From Candidatus Sungbacteria bacterium RIFCSPHIGHO2_01_FULL_50_25 (GTDB lineage Bacteria > Patescibacteriota > Minisyncoccia > Sungbacterales > HO2-52-23): a stretch of DNA of 9,118 nucleotides. Of the stretch, positions 1 to 6,461 are shown one piece after another (position 1 is the stretch's first letter; the number at the start of each line of letters is the position of its first letter). Location of the stretch: positions 1 to 9,118 of the forward strand of contig MHQD01000009.1 in the NCBI GenBank assembly GCA_001822215.1, in the 5' to 3' direction. The position numbers and the translations under genes were made by a program. The notes beneath the pieces were generated by a model. That model saw nothing but the letters and a program-made list of their open reading frames with translations, was not told the DNA's origin and made no database searches.

Positions 1-381
1 CTTGATATCAGGGATATCGAGATACATATCAACTTCCGGCGTTGGTACCCACACATATCAACAGGACTCGGATTATCACTCCCCGTAAGTACCCATAAAT
101 TTTATAGCATCGAACTTGCCTTCGCGAACGGGATATATGAATCATTGGAATTAAAGACCTTTATGCTTGCACGATTCGGCAGTATACCGAATCTCTCAAT
201 CCTTCCGACCGTCGTGCTTTTCCACGAGCTTACGCATATCGCTGAACGGAAAAAACGCGGTGATGCATTCGCGATATTCAATGACGAAGAAAAAGTCGTC
301 GTTGAAAAAGAGAAAGAATTCATGCGGGCAGTACTAAAAAACGGAAGACCGCACTTCCTCGAACTCCTTCCCAAGAAATAA
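1..381 (+). CDS. C-terminus of a protein with an HExxH motif (5' end outside window)
   Basis: The frame is open from the first base of the window to a TAA at 379-381, giving 126 residues of C-terminus; the true start lies upstream. I do not recognise the family. The visible part has a mixed beta-like N-terminal stretch, then a hydrophobic segment running into HELTH (bases 223-237, about residues 75-79 of the visible part). This fits the HExxH zinc-binding helix of metallopeptidases. An acidic and lysine-rich stretch follows, with several glutamates (EKEKEF) that could hold a third metal ligand, but this cannot be settled from sequence alone. An internal TTG at 145 could be a start, but nothing favours it over the open frame upstream. 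It is the only + strand gene and converges on the glycosidase gene across a hairpin. The reading frame is fairly sure; a peptidase role is tentative, since HExxH can occur by chance. Confidence 0.6.
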   Translation, partial: LDIRDIEIHINFRRWYPHISTGLGLSLPVSTHKFYSIELAFANGIYESLELKTFMLARFGSIPNLSILPTVVLFHELTHIAERKKRGDAFAIFNDEEKVVVEKEKEFMRAVLKNGRPHFLELLPKK

Positions 382-406
382 AGCTCCTCGCCGAGGAGCT
401 CTTTTG
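382..406. terminator. Bidirectional rho-independent terminator between convergent genes
   Basis: A perfect 8-bp inverted repeat, AGCTCCTC (382-389) and GAGGAGCT (393-400), encloses a 3-base loop. On the + strand it is followed by CTTTTG; on the - strand it is followed by TTTATTTC. It starts one base after the + strand stop codon and lies about 18 bases beyond the stop of the - strand glycosidase, so it can serve both genes. The tri-loop is small but allowed. Confidence 0.75.
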
Positions 407-417
407 TTCCAAAATAT

Positions 418-1431
418 CTAAAATATCTTTCGTGCCTCCTCCCACATACCCGGTTTGTTCTCGACTTTCTTGAGCCAAAACCACCATTCCACGCCCCACA
501 AAATGTTTTCTTCGAAACCCGCGAGGCGCGCGCGGCGTATCACCTCGCGAAAACGCTTCTCATTCATGAGACGCAACTGAAAATCAAGATCAAAATGCGG
601 CAAGAGTACTGGCCCCCAGGGTTCTGCTTGAAGTTCGGAAACTATTATTCTCCCGTCCGGATAAAACAAATTTACGAGCCACGCCTTGATACTGTAAAAT
701 CCGGGCCCGAATGGGAATCGAACGACTTTCAAGGTATCGTTCCACACTTGATAGTATGTTGAAATGCCGAGGTATTCAGCGCGGGAAAGCGAGGTCGCCC
801 ATATTCCCTGCTCTCCGGAGTCGGTGAGCATGATCGGGCGCGAATCGAGCGAACGGACAAGCCGGATCTCTACATCAATATCCGCAGCCGATATTTTTTT
901 ATCAGCGCATCCGGAGCCGTAGATATGGAACGGCTCGTTTTCAATTTGCCATCGGTATATGGCAGAAGAGTCCGCGTAGCGCCTGACGATTGCCTCGATC
1001 TCATTCTCAACCCGATTTTGGAAATCACCTTGCGGGAGCGAACGCGACCACTCCGGGATGTGGCACTCGGGCCAGCGGGGAAGCTTGCGGCCGACAACCG
1101 GAATAACCTTTATGCTTTTTTCTTCTGCGCGCCGAAAAAAATAATCATACTCGGAAAAATCAAATTTGCCGCTTTCGCGCTCAATATCGCTCCAATACAC
1201 CGGCACGCGGATGAGATTCACTTCAAGATCATCGAGAATTGCATCAAACGTTTCACGCGGATCAAGTCCGAGCTCGCGCGCCATAACAGTTGAAAATGTA
1301 ACGCCGAAAACGGTTGATCCCCGCTCTGATACGCCGTACCAAGACACGAGATAAAACGCGAACGTCAAAAAGGCCAAAAACCCGAGTATGCGGATCGCTT
1401 TATGCATCATAATTTTTGCCGCTATTGCCAT
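418..1431 (-). CDS. Membrane-anchored clan-A glycoside hydrolase (cellulase/beta-galactosidase-like)
   Basis: The protein has 337 residues. A hydrophobic segment at about 14-32 acts as a signal anchor, so the enzyme should sit on the outer face of the membrane. The rest reads as a (beta/alpha)8 barrel of the GH-A clan. An early strand holds NLIRVPVYWSDIE (about 72-84), followed by a conserved-looking GRKLPRWPECHIPEW (114-128). The acid/base motif is WQIENEPF, with E166 after N165. The likely nucleophile is E266 in IVSELQAEPWGP, at the place expected for strand 7. The C-terminus is tryptophan-rich (WGVEWWFW, 312-319). I cannot place it firmly in GH5, GH39 or GH42; it most resembles unclassified cellulase-like proteins of CPR genomes. 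The ATG overlaps the end of the transporter gene by 10 bases, which implies translational coupling. AGGAA lies 13 bases upstream of the ATG, which is rather far; ATGs at codons 8 and 9 are alternative starts. Substrate unknown. Confidence 0.85.
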   Translation of the reverse strand: MAIAAKIMMHKAIRILGFLAFLTFAFYLVSWYGVSERGSTVFGVTFSTVMARELGLDPRETFDAILDDLEVNLIRVPVYWSDIERESGKFDFSEYDYFFRRAEEKSIKVIPVVGRKLPRWPECHIPEWSRSLPQGDFQNRVENEIEAIVRRYADSSAIYRWQIENEPFHIYGSGCADKKISAADIDVEIRLVRSLDSRPIMLTDSGEQGIWATSLSRAEYLGISTYYQVWNDTLKVVRFPFGPGFYSIKAWLVNLFYPDGRIIVSELQAEPWGPVLLPHFDLDFQLRLMNEKRFREVIRRARLAGFEENILWGVEWWFWLKKVENKPGMWEEARKIF

Positions 1432-2324
1432 GATGCCAGAAAGATTCCTGAAAAAATAAGGATAAGCGCGATGGCTTTTTGGAAAATCACGCTATGTTCC
1501 AATTCTTCTTTAAATATTCCGGGAAAGCGCCGCGAAAAAAGAACCGCGAGAAGGTATAAAAAGACATACTGGATCCCCTGAAGCGCATTCACAAGTGTCG
1601 CGCTCCCGAAAGAAATCGCAACCGTGATTACCAAAGGCGAAATGCCCGCGAATATCCGCGAGACAGCATAGAGTGCCCCTTTTCGCGCGCCTCCGGCGCG
1701 TATTGCCGAAAAACGGAGATGCGCGCGAACGGACGAAAACCATAAAAGCGGAAGCGCGGCAAAAACCCCTCCGGTGCGAGCCCACAGAAATGACGACATG
1801 TCGTCGAGGCCGTTAAACCCGTATTTTTGCGAAACAAACCCAACCGCAAACAAAAATCCGACGAGTATCTCAAGAATAAAAAGAGAAATTTCTTTTCTTT
1901 GGAACACCGAAGAAAACGAACGAAACGCAATCACCACTCCGCCTAGCACAAGAAAAAGAAACGCCGCGAGCATATTGCCGGAAAGGCGCTCGCCCAAAAA
2001 ATACCAACTCAATAAAAACGTCCACAGAGGCGTAAGAGAGCCGATCGCGGGCACCACGCGGGATATCTCGTCTCGTCCGACGGCGGTAAAGAAGAATACG
2101 AGCGCAATAACCGACACCACGCCTGAAATAACCGAAGCCGCAATGGCATCAGGAGGACCGCCCGTCAAAAACCACGGAAACAGCGCGAACGTAAACACGC
2201 CGCTTATGCCGGAGATAAACGCAAGCGCGCGCGGATTCGGAAAAATTTTTTCGACAAACGCTTTATCCGTCAAAAAGACGAACGCATTCATCAGATGCCC
2301 GGCGAGTGCGACAAAAAACCACAT
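1422..2324 (-). CDS. EamA/DMT-superfamily transporter, ten membrane helices
   Basis: The protein is 300 residues long and almost wholly hydrophobic, with about ten membrane helices (roughly 2-20, 33-52, 62-81, 92-110, 117-135, 148-165, 178-196, 222-241, 248-264, 281-298). This is the usual length and two-repeat plan of the EamA family. The first repeat ends with the typical pattern of proline, tryptophan, GER and a glycine-rich helix (TPLWTFLLSWYFLGER, 98-113, then LGGVVIA). The second repeat has ALQGIQYVFLYLLA (247-260) but a longer, charged loop before the last helix and no clear GER motif. EamA proteins move small metabolites such as amino acids, sugars or nucleotide derivatives, and the family alone does not give the substrate. 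It lies between two glycosidase genes, 59 bases after the first and overlapping the second, so a sugar or glycoside substrate is a fair guess. AGAGG stands three bases before the ATG. Confidence 0.88.
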   Translation of the reverse strand: MWFFVALAGHLMNAFVFLTDKAFVEKIFPNPRALAFISGISGVFTFALFPWFLTGGPPDAIAASVISGVVSVIALVFFFTAVGRDEISRVVPAIGSLTPLWTFLLSWYFLGERLSGNMLAAFLFLVLGGVVIAFRSFSSVFQRKEISLFILEILVGFLFAVGFVSQKYGFNGLDDMSSFLWARTGGVFAALPLLWFSSVRAHLRFSAIRAGGARKGALYAVSRIFAGISPLVITVAISFGSATLVNALQGIQYVFLYLLAVLFSRRFPGIFKEELEHSVIFQKAIALILIFSGIFLASWQ

Positions 2325-2327
2325 GTA

Positions 2328-2332
2328 CCTCT
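2328..2332 (-). promoter_or_regulatory. Shine-Dalgarno site of the EamA gene
   Basis: AGAGG on the - strand lies three bases before the ATG at 2324. It is the clearest ribosome-binding site close to a start codon in this window, although the spacing is short. It supports the chosen start. Confidence 0.5.
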
Positions 2333-2383
2333 ACTATAAACTAAAACAAAACATCCATGAATCCCTGAATATGCCTGCGGGGG

Positions 2384-3592
2384 CTACTCATTCTGATTTC
2401 GCGCGATGATCTCTTTATAGACAAGCGCGCTCGGCCGCTCGCGGCGCTCCTGCGTTCGGTAATCAATTTCATAGAGTCCAAACCGCGGCCAAAAGCCGTC
2501 CGCCCATTCAAAGTTGTCGATAAGCGACCAATAAAAATAACCTTTGACAGGGACGCCGCTTGCGCGCGCGCTAATTGCTTCTTCGGCATGGCGGCGGATG
2601 AACTCGGGGCGCTTCGCGTCGCGCGCGTCCGCGATGCCGTTTTCCGTGACATAGAGCGGTTTTCCGAATTGCGCGCTCTTGCGCAAAAAATATCCCAATC
2701 CTTCGGGATATATCTCCCATCCCGTATCAGAGCACCGATCGGAATTCTTTCTCCAGAGCGAGACGCGCTTATAATAATTGATTCCGATAAAATCCAGAGA
2801 ATCGAGAACAGAACGGATAAAATAAAAATTCCGGAGATAATCAAAAAGCGGCCTCACAATGCCGTGCGCCATATATTCCATGCTTTCGGCAATGCCGACG
2901 CGATTTTGAGGATTGCGTTCCTTAACAATTGCGTAGGCGCGCCGATGCGCGTTCATAAGCGTGAAATAGGCGCGGACGAGAGAGCGTATGCTTTTTTCTC
3001 CGGGCGGGATTCTGCCGAAAAGGTGCGCGTCAGCCGCCCATAGGCCCGGCTCGTTGAGCAATATCCAGTCGCTGACATCATCCTTGAACTCGTGTGCCAT
3101 ACGCTTGGCGTAGCGGCAAAAATCATCGATTGCGCTCGGCGATTTCCATCCGCCTGCATCAGCAAACCACGCAGGGTGCGTCCAATGCCACAAGGTCACA
3201 AACGGTTTTATCCTCCTCGCGCGAAGTACTGCAAATACCTCGCGGTAATGCCTGATCGCTGTCTCATCAAACACTCCTGCCTCAGGCTCCACCCGCGACC
3301 ACTCAATCGACATCCTAAACGCGTTTATGCCAAGGCGCGAAGCAAGCTCAATATCCTCCCGAAACCGATGGCGCTGGTCCGCCGCGTCTCCGGAAATATA
3401 ATTTGCTTCATCGAGAGGGCTGGGAAAACCCGCGCGGATATATTCCGGCCATATGCGGCCTCGGGCGCGCGCGGCTGACCGCGCAGCGGTTTCCCGCTCC
3501 CACAAAGTCCAATCATTCCGGGTTCCCCCTTCAACCTGATGGGCAGACTCTGCAACGCCCCACACCCATTCGCCTTTTATATGCGGTTCCAT
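2384..3592 (-). CDS. Family 1 glycoside hydrolase (beta-glycosidase), cytoplasmic
   Basis: The 402-residue protein has the full set of GH1 landmarks. Near the N-terminus is WGVAESAHQVEGG (11-23), whose Q19 normally contacts the glycone. FRMSIEWSRVEP (92-103) is the family's strand-2 signature. H136 and W137 in LWHWTHP fit the glycone-site pair. The acid/base is E181 in LLNEP and the nucleophile is E317 in YVTENG. The C-terminal active-site loop holds YWSLIDNFEWADG (354-366), including W355, E362 and W363. It has no signal peptide, so it should act in the cytoplasm on beta-glucosides, beta-galactosides or similar short glycosides. It is somewhat shorter than the usual 440-470 residues, but no catalytic block is missing. 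LWHWTHPAWF, where many bacterial enzymes have HWDLPQ, hints at an archaeal-like or divergent subgroup. It heads the block with the EamA transporter and the anchored glycosidase. The start is the only in-frame ATG near the conserved N-terminus. Confidence 0.95.
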   Translation of the reverse strand: MEPHIKGEWVWGVAESAHQVEGGTRNDWTLWERETAARSAARARGRIWPEYIRAGFPSPLDEANYISGDAADQRHRFREDIELASRLGINAFRMSIEWSRVEPEAGVFDETAIRHYREVFAVLRARRIKPFVTLWHWTHPAWFADAGGWKSPSAIDDFCRYAKRMAHEFKDDVSDWILLNEPGLWAADAHLFGRIPPGEKSIRSLVRAYFTLMNAHRRAYAIVKERNPQNRVGIAESMEYMAHGIVRPLFDYLRNFYFIRSVLDSLDFIGINYYKRVSLWRKNSDRCSDTGWEIYPEGLGYFLRKSAQFGKPLYVTENGIADARDAKRPEFIRRHAEEAISARASGVPVKGYFYWSLIDNFEWADGFWPRFGLYEIDYRTQERRERPSALVYKEIIARNQNE

Positions 3593-3598
3593 GCTTCA

Positions 3599-3604
3599 AG
3601 TATA
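3599..3604 (-). promoter_or_regulatory. Candidate -10 box for a leaderless GH1 transcript
   Basis: TATACT on the - strand matches the TATAAT consensus at five of six positions. Its last base is seven bases from the A of the GH1 start codon, so transcription would begin at or next to the ATG. No Shine-Dalgarno sequence fits in this gap. The expected -35 place, about 17 bases upstream, holds only a weak TTCTTG. The site follows directly on the terminator of the preceding gene, which agrees with a new transcription unit starting here. Confidence 0.4.
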
Positions 3605-3617
3605 TCGTGCTTTCTCC

Positions 3618-3644
3618 AAAACAAGAAAACCGCTTGCAAAGCGG
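3618..3644 (-). terminator. Rho-independent terminator after the small membrane protein gene
   Basis: On the - strand a 6-bp stem, CCGCTT (3644-3639) with AAGCGG (3635-3630), encloses a 3-base loop and is followed at once by TTTTCTTGTTTT (3629-3618). It starts 26 bases after the stop codon at 3671 and lies ahead of the GH1 start, so it divides the middle block from the glycosidase block. Stem and T-tract are on the right strand. Confidence 0.8.
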
Positions 3645-3670
3645 CGCTACCTCAACGCAAAAAAAGCCGG

Positions 3671-3979
3671 TTACTGAAGCATTTCGCTCTTGATATCCTC
3701 GATCTCGTTCCCGATTGATTCAATATCAATCTGCTCAAGGCCCGCCTCAATGGATTCAACCGAGTCTCCCGGGAATGTTTCGCTTTTTTGGCTCGCGGGG
3801 AACGCGGACTTTCCGCTATCCCCAGTTCCCCGATAAAAAAAGTAGGCAGAAACCCCGATGAGCAACACGCCGATAATGGCGAGCGCGACCCAGAGAAAAG
3901 ACGAAACCGAAGAATCGGCTTTTTGCGAATTTCTGTCCCCTTCCAACTGCATTCCTTGATGTGTTTCTCCCTCCTCCAT
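3671..3979 (-). CDS. Small single-pass membrane protein with acidic C-terminal helix
   Basis: This is a 102-residue protein that I cannot assign to a named family. It has a polar N-terminal tail (1-26), one strong membrane helix (about 27-49, SSFLWVALAIIGVLLIGVSA onward), a serine- and glycine-rich linker (51-72) and an acidic end (73-102). In that end, isoleucines and leucines recur every three to four residues among Glu and Asp (EAGLEQIDIESIGNEIEDI), as in an amphipathic helix or short coiled coil. The start follows the stop of the upstream coiled-coil gene by seven bases, so the two are very likely co-translated. The longer open frame upstream would overlap that gene by more than 200 bases and was not used. 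An ATG at 3952 is a possible later start. A strong terminator follows. It may anchor or bind the secreted coiled-coil protein; that is inference. Confidence 0.7.
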   Translation of the reverse strand: MEEGETHQGMQLEGDRNSQKADSSVSSFLWVALAIIGVLLIGVSAYFFYRGTGDSGKSAFPASQKSETFPGDSVESIEAGLEQIDIESIGNEIEDIKSEMLQ

Positions 3980-3986
3980 GCGTGCT

Positions 3987-4727
3987 TTATTCGCGAGACG
4001 GTAGTAAAGGATTTGTCGATGTCGCGGTCCGCAATAAAGCGCTCCCCGCGCGCTCCTCCAGATGCCGCGCAATAGAGCGAAGAATCCCGTGCGCTTTACG
4101 AAGCTCCTCCTTGAATTCCCCCACCTTGTCTTCAACCGCGGAAAAAGCGCCCTTGAAATCTTGGGACGCGACAGCGGAGCCATAGCGCGCGACTGCGCTC
4201 GAAAGCGCATCCTCCGCCTTCTCGATAGAGTCGTCTGCGCGCCTCAATTCTTCCTTCAAATCATCAACAGAAACCCCGCGCGCCGCAAGAGAATCAAGCC
4301 GCTCCCGAATGCGGTCGGCAAACCGCCCGAGCCGTTCCATCGTCGATCCGCCTTTTTCGACCAGTCGGTCAAAAAAGCCGTCAATTCGTTCGGCGCGCCG
4401 CTCGCCCCACTCGCGCGACATGCGCTCCCGCCGCTCGCCAGCCTCTTCCAAAAACTGCTCACGGATGTCCCAAAGCCGCTTCCGCATATCAGGGAAAGGG
4501 CCGCGGCGCACCGTTGCCTGAAAATGCTCGAGAACGCGCTCCGTCCGATCAAAACCGAAAAATCTGCGAAACGAACCTTCCACCGAACCCCTCCGTTCCT
4601 CCAAACCCTTGGTAAACGCCTTTCGGTCTTCCTCCTGTTGGGATTCCCCGCGAGCGAAAGCGCCATGCGCAAAAAGCAAAAATGCCATCAAAAAAGAAAG
4701 GAGTGAAAAAACGAAAAACTTTCGCAT
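3987..4727 (-). CDS. Secreted coiled-coil protein, function unknown
   Basis: The protein has 246 residues. Residues 1-25 form a textbook signal peptide: MRKFF, a hydrophobic core, then AHGAFA with likely cleavage after A25. The mature part is highly charged, rich in Arg, Glu, Asp and Ala, and nearly all helical. Heptad-like runs include the stretch at 83-145 (REQFLEEAGERRERMSREW and RAERIDGFFDRLVEKGGSTM) and another at 155-227. No enzyme motif, cysteine or metal site is visible. Similar signal peptide plus coiled-coil proteins, with a helix pattern like ERIDGFFDRLVEK...ERLGRFADRIRERLDSL, are in my recollection common in CPR genomes and unnamed. The ATG at 4727 was chosen because it begins the signal peptide; the frame opens earlier, but that would overlap the DoxX gene. 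It lies 25 bases after the DoxX gene and seven before the small membrane protein gene, and probably works with the latter. Confidence 0.8.
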   Translation of the reverse strand: MRKFFVFSLLSFLMAFLLFAHGAFARGESQQEEDRKAFTKGLEERRGSVEGSFRRFFGFDRTERVLEHFQATVRRGPFPDMRKRLWDIREQFLEEAGERRERMSREWGERRAERIDGFFDRLVEKGGSTMERLGRFADRIRERLDSLAARGVSVDDLKEELRRADDSIEKAEDALSSAVARYGSAVASQDFKGAFSAVEDKVGEFKEELRKAHGILRSIARHLEERAGSALLRTATSTNPLLPSRE

Positions 4728-4752
4728 ACTTATATATTGCGGAAAAACGTTG

Positions 4753-5145
4753 CTAAAATATGCTGTAGGACCACGGAGAAGGGATTGACAAAAGCATGAG
4801 TCCTGCGCCGAGAAGCGCGGCATTTTTCAAAAAATGCACCATCTGAAGCGTCTTTTCCTGCGGGTCGGCAATCGCCCAAAAATTATGCATGAAGAGCGAC
4901 ACCAGAAGCAAAAAAACCGATATTAAAAATACAGACACGCGGAGATACGCGGTTGCGCCGCTCGCAATCCCGAGCCCGCCGAGAACGATCATGAGGCCGG
5001 TCACCGGAACAGAAACGCGCGGAAAGGGTACGCGCTTTGACGACGCATACGCGACCATCGGAGCAAACTTTGTAAAATGGTTCATCCCCATGACGACAAA
5101 AAACCCGCCGTAGAGAATGCGCCCGATAAGAAAAGCAAGTTCCAT
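4753..5145 (-). CDS. DoxX-family membrane protein
   Basis: The protein has 130 residues and four membrane helices (about 4-22, 46-63, 67-86, 105-121). Family traits include GRILYGGFFVVMGMNHF (8-24) in the first helix with its short loop, the polar turn before helix 2, and HFLKNAALLGAGLML (104-118) in the last helix. DoxX-like proteins are linked to quinone or thiosulfate oxidation and to redox stress in other bacteria, but most members have no proven role, so no reaction is claimed. The ATG at 5145 begins right at the first helix; the frame continues upstream into the permease gene, where it is only the shadow of another frame. The gap to the permease is 76 bases. It has TATACG (5168-5163) and TATAGT (5199-5194) as possible -10 boxes without good -35 partners, so an own promoter is possible but unproven. 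No terminator is seen on either side. Confidence 0.85.
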   Translation of the reverse strand: MELAFLIGRILYGGFFVVMGMNHFTKFAPMVAYASSKRVPFPRVSVPVTGLMIVLGGLGIASGATAYLRVSVFLISVFLLLVSLFMHNFWAIADPQEKTLQMVHFLKNAALLGAGLMLLSIPSPWSYSIF

Positions 5146-5221
5146 AATTTTGTTGCGCCTTACGTATAATCGAAGAAATACCCCGCAAAAACAACTATAG
5201 CATGATTTTGCCTCACGCGCA

Positions 5222-6460
5222 TCACTCGTATCGAAGCGCCTCGATCGGGCTTTTTTCGGCGGCTTTTCGCGCGGGATAGATTCCGAAGATAAGCCCCACG
5301 AATCCCGAAACCCCGAGTCCGAGAAATACGGCAGACACCGGAAATGAAAATTTCCACTCGACCCCGACGAACTGAGAAATTGCGAGTCCTGCAAGGAATG
5401 AAAGGGCCGCACCCAAACCGATGCCGATAATCCCGCCGGTTCCGGTGAGCAACACGGCCTCGAGAAGAAATTGATACAAAATATCCTTCCGGTATGCGCC
5501 GACCGCCTTTCGAAGGCCGATTTCGCGCGTCCGCTCGGTGACAGACACGAGCATGATATTCATAATTCCGATCCCGCCCACCACAAGAGAGATTGCCGCG
5601 ACAGAAGCCAGAAAAAGCGTGAGAACGCTCGTAATGGTGGAAAGCCGCGAGGCAAGGTCCGCCTGGGTCTGGACGAAAAAGTCGTCTTTGTCGGGATCGG
5701 TGATGCCGTGCGATTCGCGGAGCGTCACTTTCAAATCCTCTACGGTGCGCAGAATCGCGCCCTCGGATTCCGCTTCCACAATAAAACGGTGGAAATATTT
5801 GATCCCGAAAATAAATTGCTGCGCAGTCGTATACGGCATGAACGCCGCTTCATCAAAATTGAAAAACGAGACCTGTCCCTTCGTGGGAAGCACCCCGACG
5901 ACGCGAAGCGACCGGTCCTTGACGCGGACCCGCTTCCCGATTGCATCGGAATCGCCGAAAAGTTCTTCCTTCACCTTCGCGCCGATCACAACGACGTCTG
6001 CGCGGCCGCGGACGTCGTCGTCGGATATGAATACGCCCTCGCGAGGCGCAAGATCGAAAATTTCTGTGGCAAGTTCTGTCCCGCCGAATATCGTCGCGCG
6101 ATACGTCTCTCCTTCAAACGAAACCGATTCAGACCCGAATACAATCGGCATGATGCTTTCGAGTCCCGAAACATTCTCTTTTCGCTTTAAAAGCTCTAAG
6201 TCGCGGGCCTTTAACGAATCGCTGAAAATTTGCGCGACGTCCGAAGGTCCGGACGGCTCGCGGCCCGGTATCACCGCGATGGTCCGCGTCCCGAGCCCCT
6301 GGATCTGGCCCAAAATCAAATCCTCTGCCCCTTGTCCGATCGACATGATGAGAATAATCGACGTAATGCCGATTACAATTCCAAGAACCGTAAGGCCGGA
6401 ACGCGATTTGTTCCGTTCGAGCCCGTGGAATGCGGTTTTTGCCGTATGAATGAATTTCAT
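5222..6460 (-). CDS. MacB/FtsX-type ABC transporter permease
   Basis: The 412-residue protein has the classic plan of type VII (MacB-like) permeases. Membrane helix 1 is at about 22-43, within NKSRSGLTVLGIVIGITSII. A large extracytoplasmic periplasmic-core domain follows (about 45-275), including VVVIGAKVKEELFGD (156-170) and RVVGVLPTKG (186-195). Three further helices form the FtsX domain (about 278-303, 330-362, 372-395). SVTERTREIGLRKAVGA (306-322) is the family's coupling segment facing the ATPase, and the end IYPARKAAEKSPIEALRYE is typical. It should act as a dimer with the ATPase and fusion protein to push a substrate out from the outer face of the membrane by mechanotransmission. It lies one base after the ATPase stop (TAATATG), so translation is coupled. 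AAGGAAGGA is 13 bases before the ATG. TGA is the stop codon. The substrate is unknown. Confidence 0.95.
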   Translation of the reverse strand: MKFIHTAKTAFHGLERNKSRSGLTVLGIVIGITSIILIMSIGQGAEDLILGQIQGLGTRTIAVIPGREPSGPSDVAQIFSDSLKARDLELLKRKENVSGLESIMPIVFGSESVSFEGETYRATIFGGTELATEIFDLAPREGVFISDDDVRGRADVVVIGAKVKEELFGDSDAIGKRVRVKDRSLRVVGVLPTKGQVSFFNFDEAAFMPYTTAQQFIFGIKYFHRFIVEAESEGAILRTVEDLKVTLRESHGITDPDKDDFFVQTQADLASRLSTITSVLTLFLASVAAISLVVGGIGIMNIMLVSVTERTREIGLRKAVGAYRKDILYQFLLEAVLLTGTGGIIGIGLGAALSFLAGLAISQFVGVEWKFSFPVSAVFLGLGVSGFVGLIFGIYPARKAAEKSPIEALRYE

Positions 6461-6461
6461 A

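Noticed and set aside
2325..2383. Search for a terminator between the GH1 and EamA genes
   Set aside because: ATTCA repeats are in direct, not inverted, orientation and no GC-rich stem is present, so read-through from GH1 into the EamA gene is more likely.
1774..2409. Long + strand open frame opposite the EamA gene
   Set aside because: The - strand frame has ten membrane helices and EamA motifs; the + product is low-complexity and crosses the intergenic region without any start signal.
4062..4706. Long + strand open frame opposite the coiled-coil gene
   Set aside because: The - strand product has a signal peptide and heptads; the + strand product is an Arg/Lys/Pro-rich shadow with no recognisable domain.
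5172..5217. GCAAAA and TTTTGC inverted pair after the permease gene as a possible terminator
   Set aside because: The stem is AT-rich, the loop is 15 bases, and no T-tract follows on the - strand.
5146..5412. 89-residue N-terminal extension of the DoxX protein
   Set aside because: It overlaps the permease C-terminus in another frame and has no DoxX-like content; the family starts at the first membrane helix.
5538..6449. Long + strand open frame (about 300 codons) opposite the permease gene
   Set aside because: Its product is rich in Ser, Thr, Arg and Pro with no domain pattern, as expected from the reverse of a biased gene. The - strand frame is a clear MacB-type permease.
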